Part shown: positions 1 through 10,000 of the stretch, one piece after another
Position numbering within the stretch: the stretch's first letter is position 1
How the letters are laid out: every line of letters begins with the position of its first letter
NCBI GenBank assembly: GCA_903852755.1
Contig: CAINRS010000125.1
Coordinates: forward strand, 48,065-112,064
Source: an uncultured Actinomycetes bacterium
Lineage (GTDB): Bacteria; Actinomycetota; Acidimicrobiia; Acidimicrobiales; Microtrichaceae
Reading direction: 5' to 3'
Length of the DNA stretch: 64,000 nt
Translations under genes and position numbers: made by a program
The notes under the pieces: generated by a model
Database searches by the model: none
Seen by the model: only the letters and a program-made list of their open reading frames with translations
Told to the model about the DNA's origin: nothing

Positions 1-55
1 GATTGCCCCGCGAGTCGATGACCTCGCGTCCCCACACTCCCTCGATGATGCTCAC
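1..55 (-). CDS. eno: Enolase, N-terminal start only (cut by window edge)
   Basis: Only the first 18 codons lie in the window. The minus strand from a GTG at 55 reads VSIIEGVWGREVIDSRGN, which matches the conserved enolase N-terminus (REhLDSRGNPT). Enolase converts 2-phosphoglycerate to phosphoenolpyruvate in glycolysis. A GGGAG Shine-Dalgarno stretch sits just upstream of the GTG. The position downstream of mfd, mazG and a SurA-like lipoprotein matches the order seen in Mycobacterium (mfd, mazG-like, lpqU, eno), although an acyltransferase, a P450 and an inositol-phosphate synthase gene lie between them here. The rest of the gene lies left of base 1. Confidence 0.85.
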   Translation of the reverse strand, partial: MSIIEGVWGREVIDSRGN

Positions 56-129
56 CAGACGACTCCCGGTCGGACGGCCACTGCGCGGTTCACCGTACCG
101 TCTGGCCCCCGACCCACCACGTACCGGGG

Positions 130-2190
130 TCAGCCGGCGCCGGTGCCGGTGCCGTTGCCACTGCTGCCACCGGTGCCGTCTCCGGTACTGCTGCCGGTAC
201 CGCTGCGGGTACCGCTGCCGGAGCCCGTGGACGCACCATCGGTCGATCCGGAGATCCCAGCAGGCGGGTCGCTCGGCGGGTCGGTCGACGGCTCGAGCGT
301 CGCCGCTCCCGTCACGCGGGCGAGCCGGTCACGGATCAGCTCCGCGAACGCCCGGGCACCCTCCGGGTTGAGGTGCGAGCCGTCGTAGGTGAACCACTCC
401 TCGTGCTCGACACCGAGGTCGTGCCAGTCGACCAGGATCGCGGTCGGGTGGCGCTCGGCAGCGCTCGCGAGCCGGGTGTTCACGAGCTCCTCCCACGGCC
501 GTTCCACCTTGGCGTTGACCAACAGGACGGTCTGCTCCCCCGCCAGTTCGAACAACCGGTCCAGGTCCTCGTCGGAGAACGTGCCGTTCACCCCGGCGTT
601 GACGATCAGCGGGCCCGGCAGCTCACCGGCCGACGCGTAGGCCTGGACCACGTCGAGCACCCGGTCGAACTGCCGGGAGACCTGGGCGTCGACCCGGAGG
701 CCCGGCATGGCGTTCTTGAGCTCCTGGGTCGCTCCCAGGACGACCGAGTCACCGACCATGAGCGCGTTCGTGGGGGTCTGGCGGACCGCGGCCCCCCGGC
801 CCGCGGCGATGGACTGGTCGATCTGACGCTGGAGCTCCTCCGACGACGCCGGGATGATCGTGGTCGTGGTCTGCGCCGGGTCGCCCACGGGCGCCACCCC
901 GGCCGCTGCGGCCTCGTCGGCGAGACCCGTCGCCTCGAGCGCCAGTTGCTCCCTCGCCGGGTCGCTCGCCGCCTGGTGGAGCCCCCAGCCGATCAGCACG
1001 GTGAGCGAGAGACCGATCCCGCCGATCACGGCGCCCTGCCGCAGCGCCAGGGCCCGTTGCTCGCCGCGGCCGTCACGAAGTTCCGCCCACCAGCGGCCCA
1101 GCGCGCCGTGCCGGATGGGCAGCTCGACGTACCGGTACGAGGCCTCGGCGGCGGCCATGGTGAGTGCGATCCGGAGCACGAACAGCGGCCAGCCGTCGAA
1201 CGGCACGTCGATCCCGGGTCGGGTCACGACGAAGATCGGCCAGTGCCACAGGTAGATCGAGTACGACCGCAGTCCGAGCCAGCGGAGCGGAGCCAGGCCG
1301 AGCACCCGTCCGAGCGACGCCGACGGGTGGACGATCACGGCGATGACCACCAGGCACACCAGGTCGAGCAGGAAGAACCCGCCCCGGTAGATGAACGAGT
1401 CGAAGGCGTTCACCCGGGTGATGAACCAGACGATGACGACCAGCCCGAGGAACCCGCTCAGGTTCATGGCGGCGACCGCACCGGGGCCGGTCCGGCGCCG
1501 TTGGCGCCACGGCGCCCAGAACATGGCGAGCACCGCCCCGAGCAGGAGGCCCGAGGCCCGGGCGAACGTGTTGTAGTAGGCCCCCGAGGGGTCCTCGAAC
1601 GGCGTGAACAGGATCGCCATGTAGATCGCCGAGGCCACCGAACAGGCGATGAGGAACCACCGGATGCTGCGGTGGTTCCACCGCGCGACGGCCAGGACGA
1701 ACAAGGGCGGGAAGACCAGGTAGAACTGCTCCTCGATCGACAGCGACCACAGGTGCTGCAGGAGGGGCGGCCGCCCCGCCTGGGCGAAGTACGACTGGTC
1801 CAGGTGGATCTGCCACCAGTTGCTCACGTAGAGCAGGGCGGCCAGGACGTCGCCGCCCATCCGGCCGGCCGCGTCCCGGTAGACGAGCAGCGATGCCGCC
1901 GACACGACGGCGAGCAGCAGGTAGAGGGCCGGGAGCAGGCGCTTGGCGCGCCGGGTCCAGAACCCGCGCATCGACACGCCGCCGTGTCGCTCCCGCTCCT
2001 CGAGCAGCAGCGTCGTGATCAGGAAGCCGCTGATGACGAAGAAGACCTCGACCCCCAGGAACCCGCCCGGGAACCAGGGGACCTCGGCGTGGTACAGGAC
2101 CACGGCGGCCACCGAGACGGCCCGCAGGCCGTCGAGCCCCGGCTGGTAGCCAAGACGAGCAGGGGCAGTGGCCCGGACCGCTGTCGTCAC
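130..2190 (-). CDS. Membrane acyltransferase (OafA/YrhL type) with C-terminal SGNH domain
   Basis: An acyltransferase-3 family integral membrane protein of 686 residues. These proteins transfer acetyl or other acyl groups onto cell-surface glycans. The N-terminus has the family signature LDGLRAVSV near residue 20, then GGFLGVEVFFVISGFLIT and about ten hydrophobic segments up to residue 405. A linker follows, then an extracellular SGNH-hydrolase-like domain with GDS near 479 and DGSHLNP near 603, which supply the Ser and Asp/His of the acyl-transfer triad. The last 45 or so residues are a Ser/Gly/Thr low-complexity tail. GTG start at 2190. It could modify the exopolysaccharide made by the cluster at 14-26 kb; that link is inference. 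Confidence 0.9.
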   Translation of the reverse strand: MTTAVRATAPARLGYQPGLDGLRAVSVAAVVLYHAEVPWFPGGFLGVEVFFVISGFLITTLLLEERERHGGVSMRGFWTRRAKRLLPALYLLLAVVSAASLLVYRDAAGRMGGDVLAALLYVSNWWQIHLDQSYFAQAGRPPLLQHLWSLSIEEQFYLVFPPLFVLAVARWNHRSIRWFLIACSVASAIYMAILFTPFEDPSGAYYNTFARASGLLLGAVLAMFWAPWRQRRRTGPGAVAAMNLSGFLGLVVIVWFITRVNAFDSFIYRGGFFLLDLVCLVVIAVIVHPSASLGRVLGLAPLRWLGLRSYSIYLWHWPIFVVTRPGIDVPFDGWPLFVLRIALTMAAAEASYRYVELPIRHGALGRWWAELRDGRGEQRALALRQGAVIGGIGLSLTVLIGWGLHQAASDPAREQLALEATGLADEAAAAGVAPVGDPAQTTTTIIPASSEELQRQIDQSIAAGRGAAVRQTPTNALMVGDSVVLGATQELKNAMPGLRVDAQVSRQFDRVLDVVQAYASAGELPGPLIVNAGVNGTFSDEDLDRLFELAGEQTVLLVNAKVERPWEELVNTRLASAAERHPTAILVDWHDLGVEHEEWFTYDGSHLNPEGARAFAELIRDRLARVTGAATLEPSTDPPSDPPAGISGSTDGASTGSGSGTRSGTGSSTGDGTGGSSGNGTGTGAG

Positions 2191-2245
2191 CCGGTCATTG
2201 TGACCCGCCAGGGCCGGTGGAGCCGGTCAACGGGCCACCCGCAGC

Positions 2246-3463
2246 TCAACGCGGGGTCAGCGAGCACCGGAACGACGCGACCGACCGGGCGAAGATGTTG
2301 GGCTCCACCTCGCACTCGCTGAGCGCCACGGGTGGCTCGAACCGCCGGGTGAGCTCGCCGAAGAGCATCCGCAGCTCGTAGCGGGCCAGGTTGGCCCCGA
2401 TGCAGAAGTGGGTCCCGTAGCCGAACGACACGTGGGGGTTGGGGCTCCGGGTCACGTCGAAGGTGAACGGGTCGGCGAACACGTCGGAGTCACGGTTCGC
2501 CGACGGGTACAACAGGATGACCCGGTCGCCCTCGGCGACCGGCTGGTCACCGATCCGGGCGTCGGCCACGGCGGTGCGGAAGAAGTTGTTGAGCGGCGTC
2601 ACCCACCGGATGAGCTCCTCGACCCCCGTGGCGACCAGCTCCGGGTCCGCCGCCAGTCGTTCCCACTCCTCCGGGTGCTGCGAGAACAGGTGGAGGCCGT
2701 GGGCGATCACGGTGCGGGTCGTCTCGGCCCCGCCGGCGATGAACAGGCCGACCTCGTTGATGAGCCGCTCGAAGTCGTAGGTCCGGCCATCGGGGAGCTC
2801 GGCGGTGGACCACACCGAGATCAGGTCGTCCATCGGGCACCCCTGGCGCTCGGGCGCGATCTCGGCGAGCAGCGTGGCGAACTCGATGATCGCCGTGAAG
2901 GACCCCTCGGCCGTCGCCGGGTCACGGTGGACCATGTCGTAGCGCATGAGCCGCTCGGACCAGGACTGCACGTCTGGCCAGCGGTCCTCGGGGAACCCGA
3001 GCAGCCGGGCGGTGAGCCGGCACGGCAACTGGGCGGCCAGACCCGGCACCACGTCGAGCTCACCGGAGGCGGCGATCGGTGCGAGCAGGTCGTCGATGGT
3101 CGCCCGCAGCCACGCCTCGTGCGAGCGCACCGCCCGGGGAGTGAAGCGGTTCGACACGAGGCGACGCTGGGCCGCGTGCTCCGGGTCGTCGAGGGCGATG
3201 ATGTTGTTCTCGTCGGGCTCGTGGAAGGACCGGTACCCCTGGCCCGAGACGAACGTCGCGCTGTCCCGCTCGACGGCGAGCACGTCGGCGTGCCGGGTCA
3301 CCGCCCACAGGCCGTTGCGCTCGTCCCGGTAGACGGGTTCGTTGGCGCGCATCCACGTGAACGCCGGGTGGGGGTCCCCCTGGTAGAAGGCGGGATCGAG
3401 CAGGTCGACCTGCAGACGGTCGGCGGAGTTCGTCACGGACGTCACCCCGGCAGTCTGCCCCAC
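2246..3463 (-). CDS. Cytochrome P450 (CYP125/CYP142-like)
   Basis: A 405-residue heme-thiolate monooxygenase. The I-helix oxygen-binding motif AGGAETTR lies near residue 240, the K-helix ExxR is EELIR, and the heme loop FGYGTHFCIGANLAR places the Cys ligand near residue 353. The I-helix variant with E before TTR resembles sterol side-chain hydroxylases of the CYP125/142 group; assignment to one of them is tentative. The [3Fe-4S] ferredoxin (47119) and FAD reductase (45883) in this window are plausible electron donors but are not adjacent. The start is GTG at 3463, with GTG codons at 3445 and 3436 as alternatives. Confidence 0.9.
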   Translation of the reverse strand: MGQTAGVTSVTNSADRLQVDLLDPAFYQGDPHPAFTWMRANEPVYRDERNGLWAVTRHADVLAVERDSATFVSGQGYRSFHEPDENNIIALDDPEHAAQRRLVSNRFTPRAVRSHEAWLRATIDDLLAPIAASGELDVVPGLAAQLPCRLTARLLGFPEDRWPDVQSWSERLMRYDMVHRDPATAEGSFTAIIEFATLLAEIAPERQGCPMDDLISVWSTAELPDGRTYDFERLINEVGLFIAGGAETTRTVIAHGLHLFSQHPEEWERLAADPELVATGVEELIRWVTPLNNFFRTAVADARIGDQPVAEGDRVILLYPSANRDSDVFADPFTFDVTRSPNPHVSFGYGTHFCIGANLARYELRMLFGELTRRFEPPVALSECEVEPNIFARSVASFRCSLTPR

Positions 3464-3500
3464 GCTGCGCCGCCCCGTCGTCCGGGGCGGAGTGGGCCGC

Positions 3501-4802
3501 TCAGGCCTCGGTGTGGGTGACGGGCTCCTCGCCCTTCCATTCGCGGAGCGTGTTCTTCAGCTTGATCTGCTGGATGAAGATGTCGTGCTCGGGCGGGACG
3601 CCACCGGTGGGCTGCGGTGACTTCCAGTAGAAGCTGAGCCACTCCTGCACACCGGCCTGGCCAGCCCGCTGCGCGAGGTCCAGGAAGAGCGCGAGGTCCA
3701 GGACGATCGGGGCCGCCAGGATCGAGTCCCGGCACATGAAGTCGACCTTGATCTGCATCGGATAGCCCATCCACCCGAAGATGTCGATCGCGTCCCAGCC
3801 CTCCTTGTTGTCGCCACGGGGTGGGTAGTAGTTGATTCGCACGACGTGGTCGATGTTCCCGTAGAGCTCGGGGTAGACCTCGGGCTGCAGGATCGTGTCG
3901 AGCACCCCGAGCTTGGAGACCTCCTTGGTCTTGAAGTTCTCGGGGTCGTCGAGCACCTCGCCGTCACGGTTGCCGAGGATGTTGGTGGAGTACCACCCCC
4001 GCATGCCGAGCATGCGCGCCTTGAACCCCGGGGCGAGGATCGTCTTCATGAGGGTCTGCCCGGTCTTGAAGTCCTTGCCGGTGACCGGCACGCCGTTGCG
4101 CAGTGCGAGCTCCTCCATGCACGGCAGGTCGATCGACAGGTTCGGCGCCCCGTTGGCGAACGGAACGCCCAGGCTCAACGCGGCGTACGCGTAGATCTGG
4201 CTCGGCGAGATGTTCTCGTCGTCGGCCCGCAGACCGGCCGTGAACGACTCGACGGTCGCGTGGACCTCGGACGGCTCCTGGTAGGCCTCGGTCGACCCGC
4301 ACCACACCATGACCAGGCGGTCGCAGCCCTGTTCCGTGCGGAACCGCTCGATGTCGGCGACGACCTGCTGCGCGAGGTCCCACTTGGACTCACCGGTCTT
4401 GACCCGCACGCCATCGAGCTTCTTGACCCACCGCTGGTCGAACACCGCGGGCATCACGACGATGCCCTCGAGCTCGGCGCTGATCGGGCCCAGGTCCGAC
4501 TCGTCGAGCACCCCGCAGGTGCGGGCCGCCTCGAGTGCGTTGGCCGAGATCGGGTCCCACCCGCCGAAGACCAGGTCGTCCAGTCCGGCGAGCGGGACGA
4601 AGTCGCGGATCAGCGGGTTGCGTCCCTCCTCCCGGCGGCCGAGCCGGATGTGGGCCATCTGGGTCAGGGAGCCGATCGGATCGGCCAGGCCCTGACGGGC
4701 GGCGATCACACCGGCGTAGGCCGTCGAGGCGACGGCCCCCACGCCCGGGGTGAGGATCCCGAGCCGTCCGGAGGCCGGGGCGATGTCGATCGGTGCAGGC
4801 AT
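3501..4802 (-). CDS. ino1: Inositol-3-phosphate synthase
   Basis: A 433-residue myo-inositol-1-phosphate synthase family protein, which isomerises glucose 6-phosphate to inositol 3-phosphate using bound NAD. The nucleotide-binding motif GILTPGVGAVAST begins near residue 14. Family blocks include NGAPNLSIDLPCMEELA, TGKDFKTGQT and MRGWYSTNILGNRDG, where the Lys and Asp/Asn residues form the catalytic site. The reading frame stays open further upstream, but the ATG at 4802 gives the correct N-terminus (MPAPIDIAPASG). The upstream extension is low-complexity and overlaps mazG antisense-like composition. It starts 10 bases after the mazG stop, so probably shares its transcript. Inositol is a precursor of actinobacterial phosphatidylinositol and mycothiol. 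Confidence 0.92.
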   Translation of the reverse strand: MPAPIDIAPASGRLGILTPGVGAVASTAYAGVIAARQGLADPIGSLTQMAHIRLGRREEGRNPLIRDFVPLAGLDDLVFGGWDPISANALEAARTCGVLDESDLGPISAELEGIVVMPAVFDQRWVKKLDGVRVKTGESKWDLAQQVVADIERFRTEQGCDRLVMVWCGSTEAYQEPSEVHATVESFTAGLRADDENISPSQIYAYAALSLGVPFANGAPNLSIDLPCMEELALRNGVPVTGKDFKTGQTLMKTILAPGFKARMLGMRGWYSTNILGNRDGEVLDDPENFKTKEVSKLGVLDTILQPEVYPELYGNIDHVVRINYYPPRGDNKEGWDAIDIFGWMGYPMQIKVDFMCRDSILAAPIVLDLALFLDLAQRAGQAGVQEWLSFYWKSPQPTGGVPPEHDIFIQQIKLKNTLREWKGEEPVTHTEA

Positions 4803-4812
4803 GGCTGGCACT

Positions 4813-5934
4813 CTAGGCCCCGGCCCCGCCGCCGGACCCGGACGGGTCCGTGTCGCCACCGTCACCCCGTGTCCGCTCGAGGAGCTTGCGCTCCTGCCAC
4901 CGCCGCTGGGCCTCGACGGGATCGTGCACCACGGCCGTGGGGTCCTCCAGCTCCGGGTGCCGCCACCGCAGTTTGGCGTCGATCGCGCCGATGACGTCAC
5001 CGAGCGTGAACCAACCGGCCTCCTCCGCGAGGACGGCGTGGAACACGACCTGGTACAGGACGTCGCCGAGCTCGGCGCAGAGCTCCTCGGACCCCGCGCC
5101 GGTGTCCGGGTCGTACCGCTCGATCGCCTCGAGCAGTTCAGCGGTCTCCTCGCGCAGGTACCGACTCAGGCTGCGGTGGGTCTGCTCCGCCTTCCACGGG
5201 TCGAGGTGCCGGAGCTCGGTGACCATGCGGGTGAACCCGTCCAGTCCGGATCCGAGCGGCTCCGCGAGCGCCGGGACGTAGAGCGACGTCAGGTGGTCGG
5301 CATCCACACCTCGGTCCAGGTCGTCCCAGTGCACGCGCCGGACGAGCTCGTCCGCCAGACCCAGGTGGTGCAGCACGACGACCTCGACGTCTGGCGGGTC
5401 CTCGACCGACAGCTTCACGTCGCTGAGCACCGAGCGGTCGTCGCACTGCGCCACCAGGAACGGGCCGGTGCTGCCCGCCGTCGCGGTCGCGAACCGGTGC
5501 CCGTCGACAACGTGCACGCCGGAGCGCACCGGATCGACGCCGAGTCGGACCCAGGCGAGATCGAGGAACGACAACGCCGGCCAGAGGCGCACCTCCAGCC
5601 GCGGGTCCTCGACGAGCAGCTCGACCGTGCGTTCGGCGACGACCGGGGAGCCCGGCACGGCGTAGACGACCCCACCCGCCCGTTCGGCCTCGGCCACCAG
5701 CTCGGCGACGATGCGCGGGTAGACGTCGTCCAGCGTCGCGGCCTCGTCGTAGACGTGGTCGAAGGACCCGACTCCGGCCAGCACACCGAGCTCCGCGACC
5801 GCCGGGTGGCGGACGGTCCGCAGCCGGACCGGGTCGGGGCCCTGCAGGCGTCCGAGCGTCGAGGCGGTGACGAGGTCGGCTCCGGCGGGACCGAGGCCGA
5901 CGACGTCGACGCGAGGCCGGTCGCCGTCGCCCAA
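4813..5934 (-). CDS. mazG: MazG nucleoside triphosphate pyrophosphohydrolase with N-terminal methylase-like domain
   Basis: A two-domain protein of about 373 residues. Residues 8-210 form a tetrapyrrole-methylase-like (YabN N-terminal) domain starting VDVVGLGPAGADL. Residues 225-350 form the MazG domain with LREETAELLEAI and ELGDVLYQVVFHA, the two acidic helices that bind Mg. MazG hydrolyses noncanonical or excess NTPs to NMP and pyrophosphate. The start is probably a TTG at 5934, just after the stop of the upstream lipoprotein gene at 5939. The frame is open further upstream but would overlap that gene with low-complexity sequence. The order mfd, SurA-like lipoprotein, mazG is widely conserved in actinobacteria. 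Confidence 0.9.
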   Translation of the reverse strand: MGDGDRPRVDVVGLGPAGADLVTASTLGRLQGPDPVRLRTVRHPAVAELGVLAGVGSFDHVYDEAATLDDVYPRIVAELVAEAERAGGVVYAVPGSPVVAERTVELLVEDPRLEVRLWPALSFLDLAWVRLGVDPVRSGVHVVDGHRFATATAGSTGPFLVAQCDDRSVLSDVKLSVEDPPDVEVVVLHHLGLADELVRRVHWDDLDRGVDADHLTSLYVPALAEPLGSGLDGFTRMVTELRHLDPWKAEQTHRSLSRYLREETAELLEAIERYDPDTGAGSEELCAELGDVLYQVVFHAVLAEEAGWFTLGDVIGAIDAKLRWRHPELEDPTAVVHDPVEAQRRWQERKLLERTRGDGGDTDPSGSGGGAGA

Positions 5935-5938
5935 CGAC

Positions 5939-7087
5939 TCAGGGACCGGGGGTGGCCGGCCCGGCACCGTCGGGCGCGGCACCGCCGGGAGCGGCACCGG
6001 GCGGGACGTCCTCGGGGACCGGCTGCACCTGCGGCAGCGGGAGCGGTGCACCGGTGACGAGGACCTCGGGCGCATCGGGAGCGACGACCTCGAACGCCCC
6101 GGACACACCCACTGCGGCCCGCCCGTAGCGCGGGTTGACCTCCACGCCGCCGGCGAGCAGGAGGCTCAACCAGAGGCCGGCCGCCTGGCTGGGTGCCTGC
6201 GCCGAGGCGAACTGGCCGACCAGCCCCTCGAGCTGTCGGCGGGCTGCCGGGTCACCGAACGCCACTCGCTCGGTTCCCTCGACCCGGAAGAACACGGCGA
6301 TCGGGCCGGTGCGCTCGGACTCGAGCACCACGGGACCGAGCGTCGCTCCGGGCACAGCACCGCGCACCTCGTCGCGGAGACCGTCCGGGAGCTGGGCGGT
6401 CGGGACGCACTCCTCGGCCGGGTCGAACACCAGCTCGGCGCCCTCGACCTCACCAACGACGTCCTCGAGCCGCCCACCGGCAACCACCCGCTCGGACACG
6501 GTGACGACACGCTCCTCGGCGACGGCCAGCACGGCGACGCACGTCCGGTCCCACAGACCCGGAGCCCCGTCGTAGAGGAGACGCAGATCCTCCTCGGCGA
6601 CGGTGCCGCCCTGTCCGCCGAGCGACTGGAGCCGTTCCCCGAGCCGGGTCGTGAACGCCACGAACGCCGTCAGCTCGCCGAGGGCGGTGTCCGACAGACC
6701 CGGGGGGACCTGCGACTCGACGAGCGCCCGCGCCTCGTCGAAGCCGAGGGCCTGCGCGAGCTCCTGCGGACTGCGGCCGGCGAGCTCGGGCTCCCAGCGC
6801 CCGAGCTCCGTCTGGGCGGCGGTGCGCTGGATCTCGAACGTCAGCGCGGCCCGCGCCGAGTCACCGGGGACCACCGACTCGGTACCGGGCAGGCCGCCCC
6901 CGACCGCCTGCAGGAACGCCTCGTCGGCCGCCAGTTCGTCGACGACGCCGGTCGGGACGGGCGTGCCGAGCACGACGGCGGCCCGGTCGTCGGCGGCGAC
7001 ACCGCAGCCGCTGAGGAGCCCGGCCAGCACGACGACGACCACCAGGATCGGGAGCACCGGGGATCGAGGGGTCCGAGCAATGCGCAC
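5939..7087 (-). CDS. SurA-like lipoprotein (peptidyl-prolyl isomerase-like chaperone)
   Basis: A 382-residue exported lipoprotein. The GTG start at 7087 gives a signal peptide with a hydrophobic core of Val/Leu/Ile and lipobox LSGC near residue 23. The body resembles SurA N-terminal-type folding factors: VVLGTPVPTGVVDELAADEAF is the usual opening of this actinobacterial family. The C-terminus is Pro/Ala/Gly-rich. It sits between mfd and mazG, the place held by LpqU in Mycobacterium. The family is thought to help proteins fold outside the membrane; no isomerase active site can be confirmed by eye. The frame remains open upstream of 7087 but covers the end of mfd. Confidence 0.78.
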   Translation of the reverse strand: MRIARTPRSPVLPILVVVVVLAGLLSGCGVAADDRAAVVLGTPVPTGVVDELAADEAFLQAVGGGLPGTESVVPGDSARAALTFEIQRTAAQTELGRWEPELAGRSPQELAQALGFDEARALVESQVPPGLSDTALGELTAFVAFTTRLGERLQSLGGQGGTVAEEDLRLLYDGAPGLWDRTCVAVLAVAEERVVTVSERVVAGGRLEDVVGEVEGAELVFDPAEECVPTAQLPDGLRDEVRGAVPGATLGPVVLESERTGPIAVFFRVEGTERVAFGDPAARRQLEGLVGQFASAQAPSQAAGLWLSLLLAGGVEVNPRYGRAAVGVSGAFEVVAPDAPEVLVTGAPLPLPQVQPVPEDVPPGAAPGGAAPDGAGPATPGP

Positions 7088-7098
7088 GGTTGACGATC

Positions 7099-10000
7099 CT
7101 ACTGCGGAGCGGTGCCGGTGCCGGGAGCCGGCGGGGCCAGCAACTCCTGCACGGCGTCCACGAGGCGCTCCACGAGGCCGTCGCCACCGGTGACGGGCAG
7201 GAGCAGCTCCCGCTGGTCCTCCTTGTAGCGGGCACCCCGGTGGGTCCGCTCCAGCCGGACCTGCCGGGAGTGCGGGAGGTCGACCGGGGCGAGCCGCGCC
7301 ACGAGGGGTGGGCCCGACAGAGCGGGCGCGCGGCTCACCACCAGCTCCTGCACGCCGTACCGGACGCACAGTCCGCGCAGGCGGGCGACCCCGAGCAGCT
7401 CCCGGGCGGGGTCGGGGACGGGGCCGAACCGGTCGAGCCACTCGGCCCGGATGCGGTCGACCTCGTCGGGGTCCGTGAGCGCAGCGAGACGCCGGTACGC
7501 GTCCAGCCGCAGGTCCTCGCGGCCGATGTAGTCCTCGGGGATGAACGCCGGCACCGGGACCTCGACGGTGACCTCGACGGCCTCGGGCGGCACCTCACCG
7601 TTGAGCTCGGCGATCGCCTCGGTGACCATCTGGCAGTAGAGGTCGTAGCCGACCGAGGCCACGTGGCCGGACTGCCCGGTCCCGAGCAGGTTCCCGGCGC
7701 CGCGGATCTCGAGGTCGCGCATGGCGATGCGGAACCCCGATCCGAGCTCGGTCGTCTCACCGATCGTCCGCAGCCGCTCGTCGGCCTCCTCGGACAGCAC
7801 CAGGTCGGGCGGGTGGAACAGGTAGGCGTAGGCGCGCTGACCCGCCCGGCCGACCCGTCCCCGGAGCTGGTGCAACTGGCCGAGCCCCAGCAGGTCCGCG
7901 CGCTCGACGACGAGCGTGTTGACCGTCGGCATGTCGATGCCGCTCTCGATGATCGTCGTGCACACCAGCACGTCGTACCGGCCCTCCCAGAACTCGGTGA
8001 CCACCGACTCCAGGGTGGTCTCGTCCATCTGGCCGTGGGCGACGGCGACCCGGGCCTCGGGGACGAGCTGCCGGATCCCGGCAGCGTGCTCCTCGATGTC
8101 GCGCACCCGGTTGTGGACGTAGAAGACCTGGCCCTCACGCAGCAGCTCCCGCCGGATCGCCTCGGCGACGGCCCGGTCGTCGTAGGGGCCGACGTAGGTC
8201 AGGATCGGCTGGCGGGCCGCCGGGGGCGTCTCGAGCAGCGAGAGGTCCCGGATCCCGGTCAGGCTCATCTCGAGCGTGCGGGGGATGGGGGTGGCGGTGA
8301 GCGTCAGCACGTCGACGCTGGTGCGCAGCTGCTTGATGGACTCCTTGGCCGACACCCCGAACCGCTGCTCCTCGTCCACGACGAGGAGTCCGAGATCGGC
8401 GAACCGCACGTCGGCCGACAGGAGCCGGTGCGTCCCGATCACCACGTCGACGTCGCCCGACGCCAGACCCTCCACCACGCCACGGGCCTCGGCGTCGCTC
8501 AGGAAGCGCGAGAGCATCTCGACGCGCACCGGGTGGCCGGCGAGGCGCTCACTGAAGGTCTGGTGGTGCTGCTGGGCGAGGAGCGTCGTGGGGACGAGCA
8601 CCGCCGCCTGCCGGCCGTCGGCGACGGCCTTGAACACGGCCCGGACCGCCACCTCGGTCTTGCCGAATCCGACGTCACCGCACACGAGCCGATCCATCGG
8701 CACCGGCGACTCCATGTCGGCCTTGACCTCGGCGATCGCCCGGAGCTGGTCCGGCGTCTCCTGGTACGGGAACGCCTGCTCCACCTCACGCTGCCACGGC
8801 GTGTCCTCGGCGTAGGCGTGCCCGGGCGTGTGGAGTCGCTGCTGGTAGAGCACCACGAGTTCCTGGGCGATCTGGGCGACGGCGGCCCGGACCTTCGCCT
8901 TGGTGCGGGCGAAGTCGGCGCCTCCCATCCGGTGCAGCGCGGGTGCCTCACCACCGGAGTGCAGGCGCACGGCGTCGATCTGGTCGGAGGGCACGTACAG
9001 GCGGTCCTCACCCCGGTACTCGAGGAGCAGGTAGTCCCGCTCCACCCCGCCGACGGCCCGGCGGACCATGCCGGCGAATCGGGCGACGCCGTGGTGCTCG
9101 TGCACCACGTAGCTGCCGACCTCGAGGGACTCGAACACGTGCTGGGCGTCACGACGGGCACGCGCCGCCGGACGCCGGCTCCGGCGGCGGCCCGTCAGGT
9201 CCGTCTCGGCGAGCAGGGCCACCGATGCCCCGGGCAGCACGCACCCGCGATCGATCGCGGCGACCACGGTGGCGATCCTGCCCGGCGACGCGGGCACCTC
9301 GTCCGGCGACCCCAGTTCGAAACCTGCGGTGCCCAGGACCGACCGCACGCGGGCGAGCGTCCCCTCGGAGTCCGCGGTGGCCACGACGGTCGTCCCGGCG
9401 TCGAGCAGCCGCCGGAGCTGGGTGACCAGGGCGGCGCCGTCACCCGAGACCGCGGCCCAGGCGTCGGTCGCCACCACCGGTTCGTCCGGACCGGACGCGA
9501 GGGTGGTGACGGTGCGGACGGCCGCACCGGAACGCTCCAGGACCCGGTCGACGTCCAGGGTGAGCCGGGGCACCTCGGCGTCGTCACCCAGGCCCCAGGT
9601 ACGGGCCAGGCTGGCGGCGAGGTCGACCTCGTCGGCGTGGACGGCCTCGGCCCGGTTCCTGAACCGACCGGGGTCGACGACCACCACCTCGGCCCGGTCG
9701 CCGAGCAGGTCGACGAGCACGTGCTCGTCGGCGACGAGCCAGGGCAGCCACGCCTCCATGCCCTCGAACACCGACCCCTCGGCCAGTCGCTCCCAGTGCT
9801 CCCGACCCCACGGTGCCCGGCCGACCAGCTCGGCGGCCCGGGCACGCACCTCGTCGGTGCCGGTGAGCTCCCGGGCCCCGAAGATGCGCACCTCGTCGAC
9901 CGGCCCGGCCGACCGCTGGTCGCCGACCGAGAACTCGCACAGCCGGTCGACCTCGTCACCCCACAGGTCGATGCGCACCGGGACGTCGTCGGTCGAGGGG

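Noticed and set aside
373..2322. Open frame of about 650 codons on the plus strand opposite the acyltransferase
   Set aside because: Same composition effect; the minus strand encodes a recognised membrane enzyme.
3464..3500. KstR-like site before the P450 gene
   Set aside because: No AAC-N2-GTT dyad is present in the gap between the inositol-phosphate synthase stop and the P450 start.
4803..5000. N-terminal extension of inositol-3-phosphate synthase
   Set aside because: It overlaps the end of mazG, is low-complexity, and the ATG at 4802 matches the family start.
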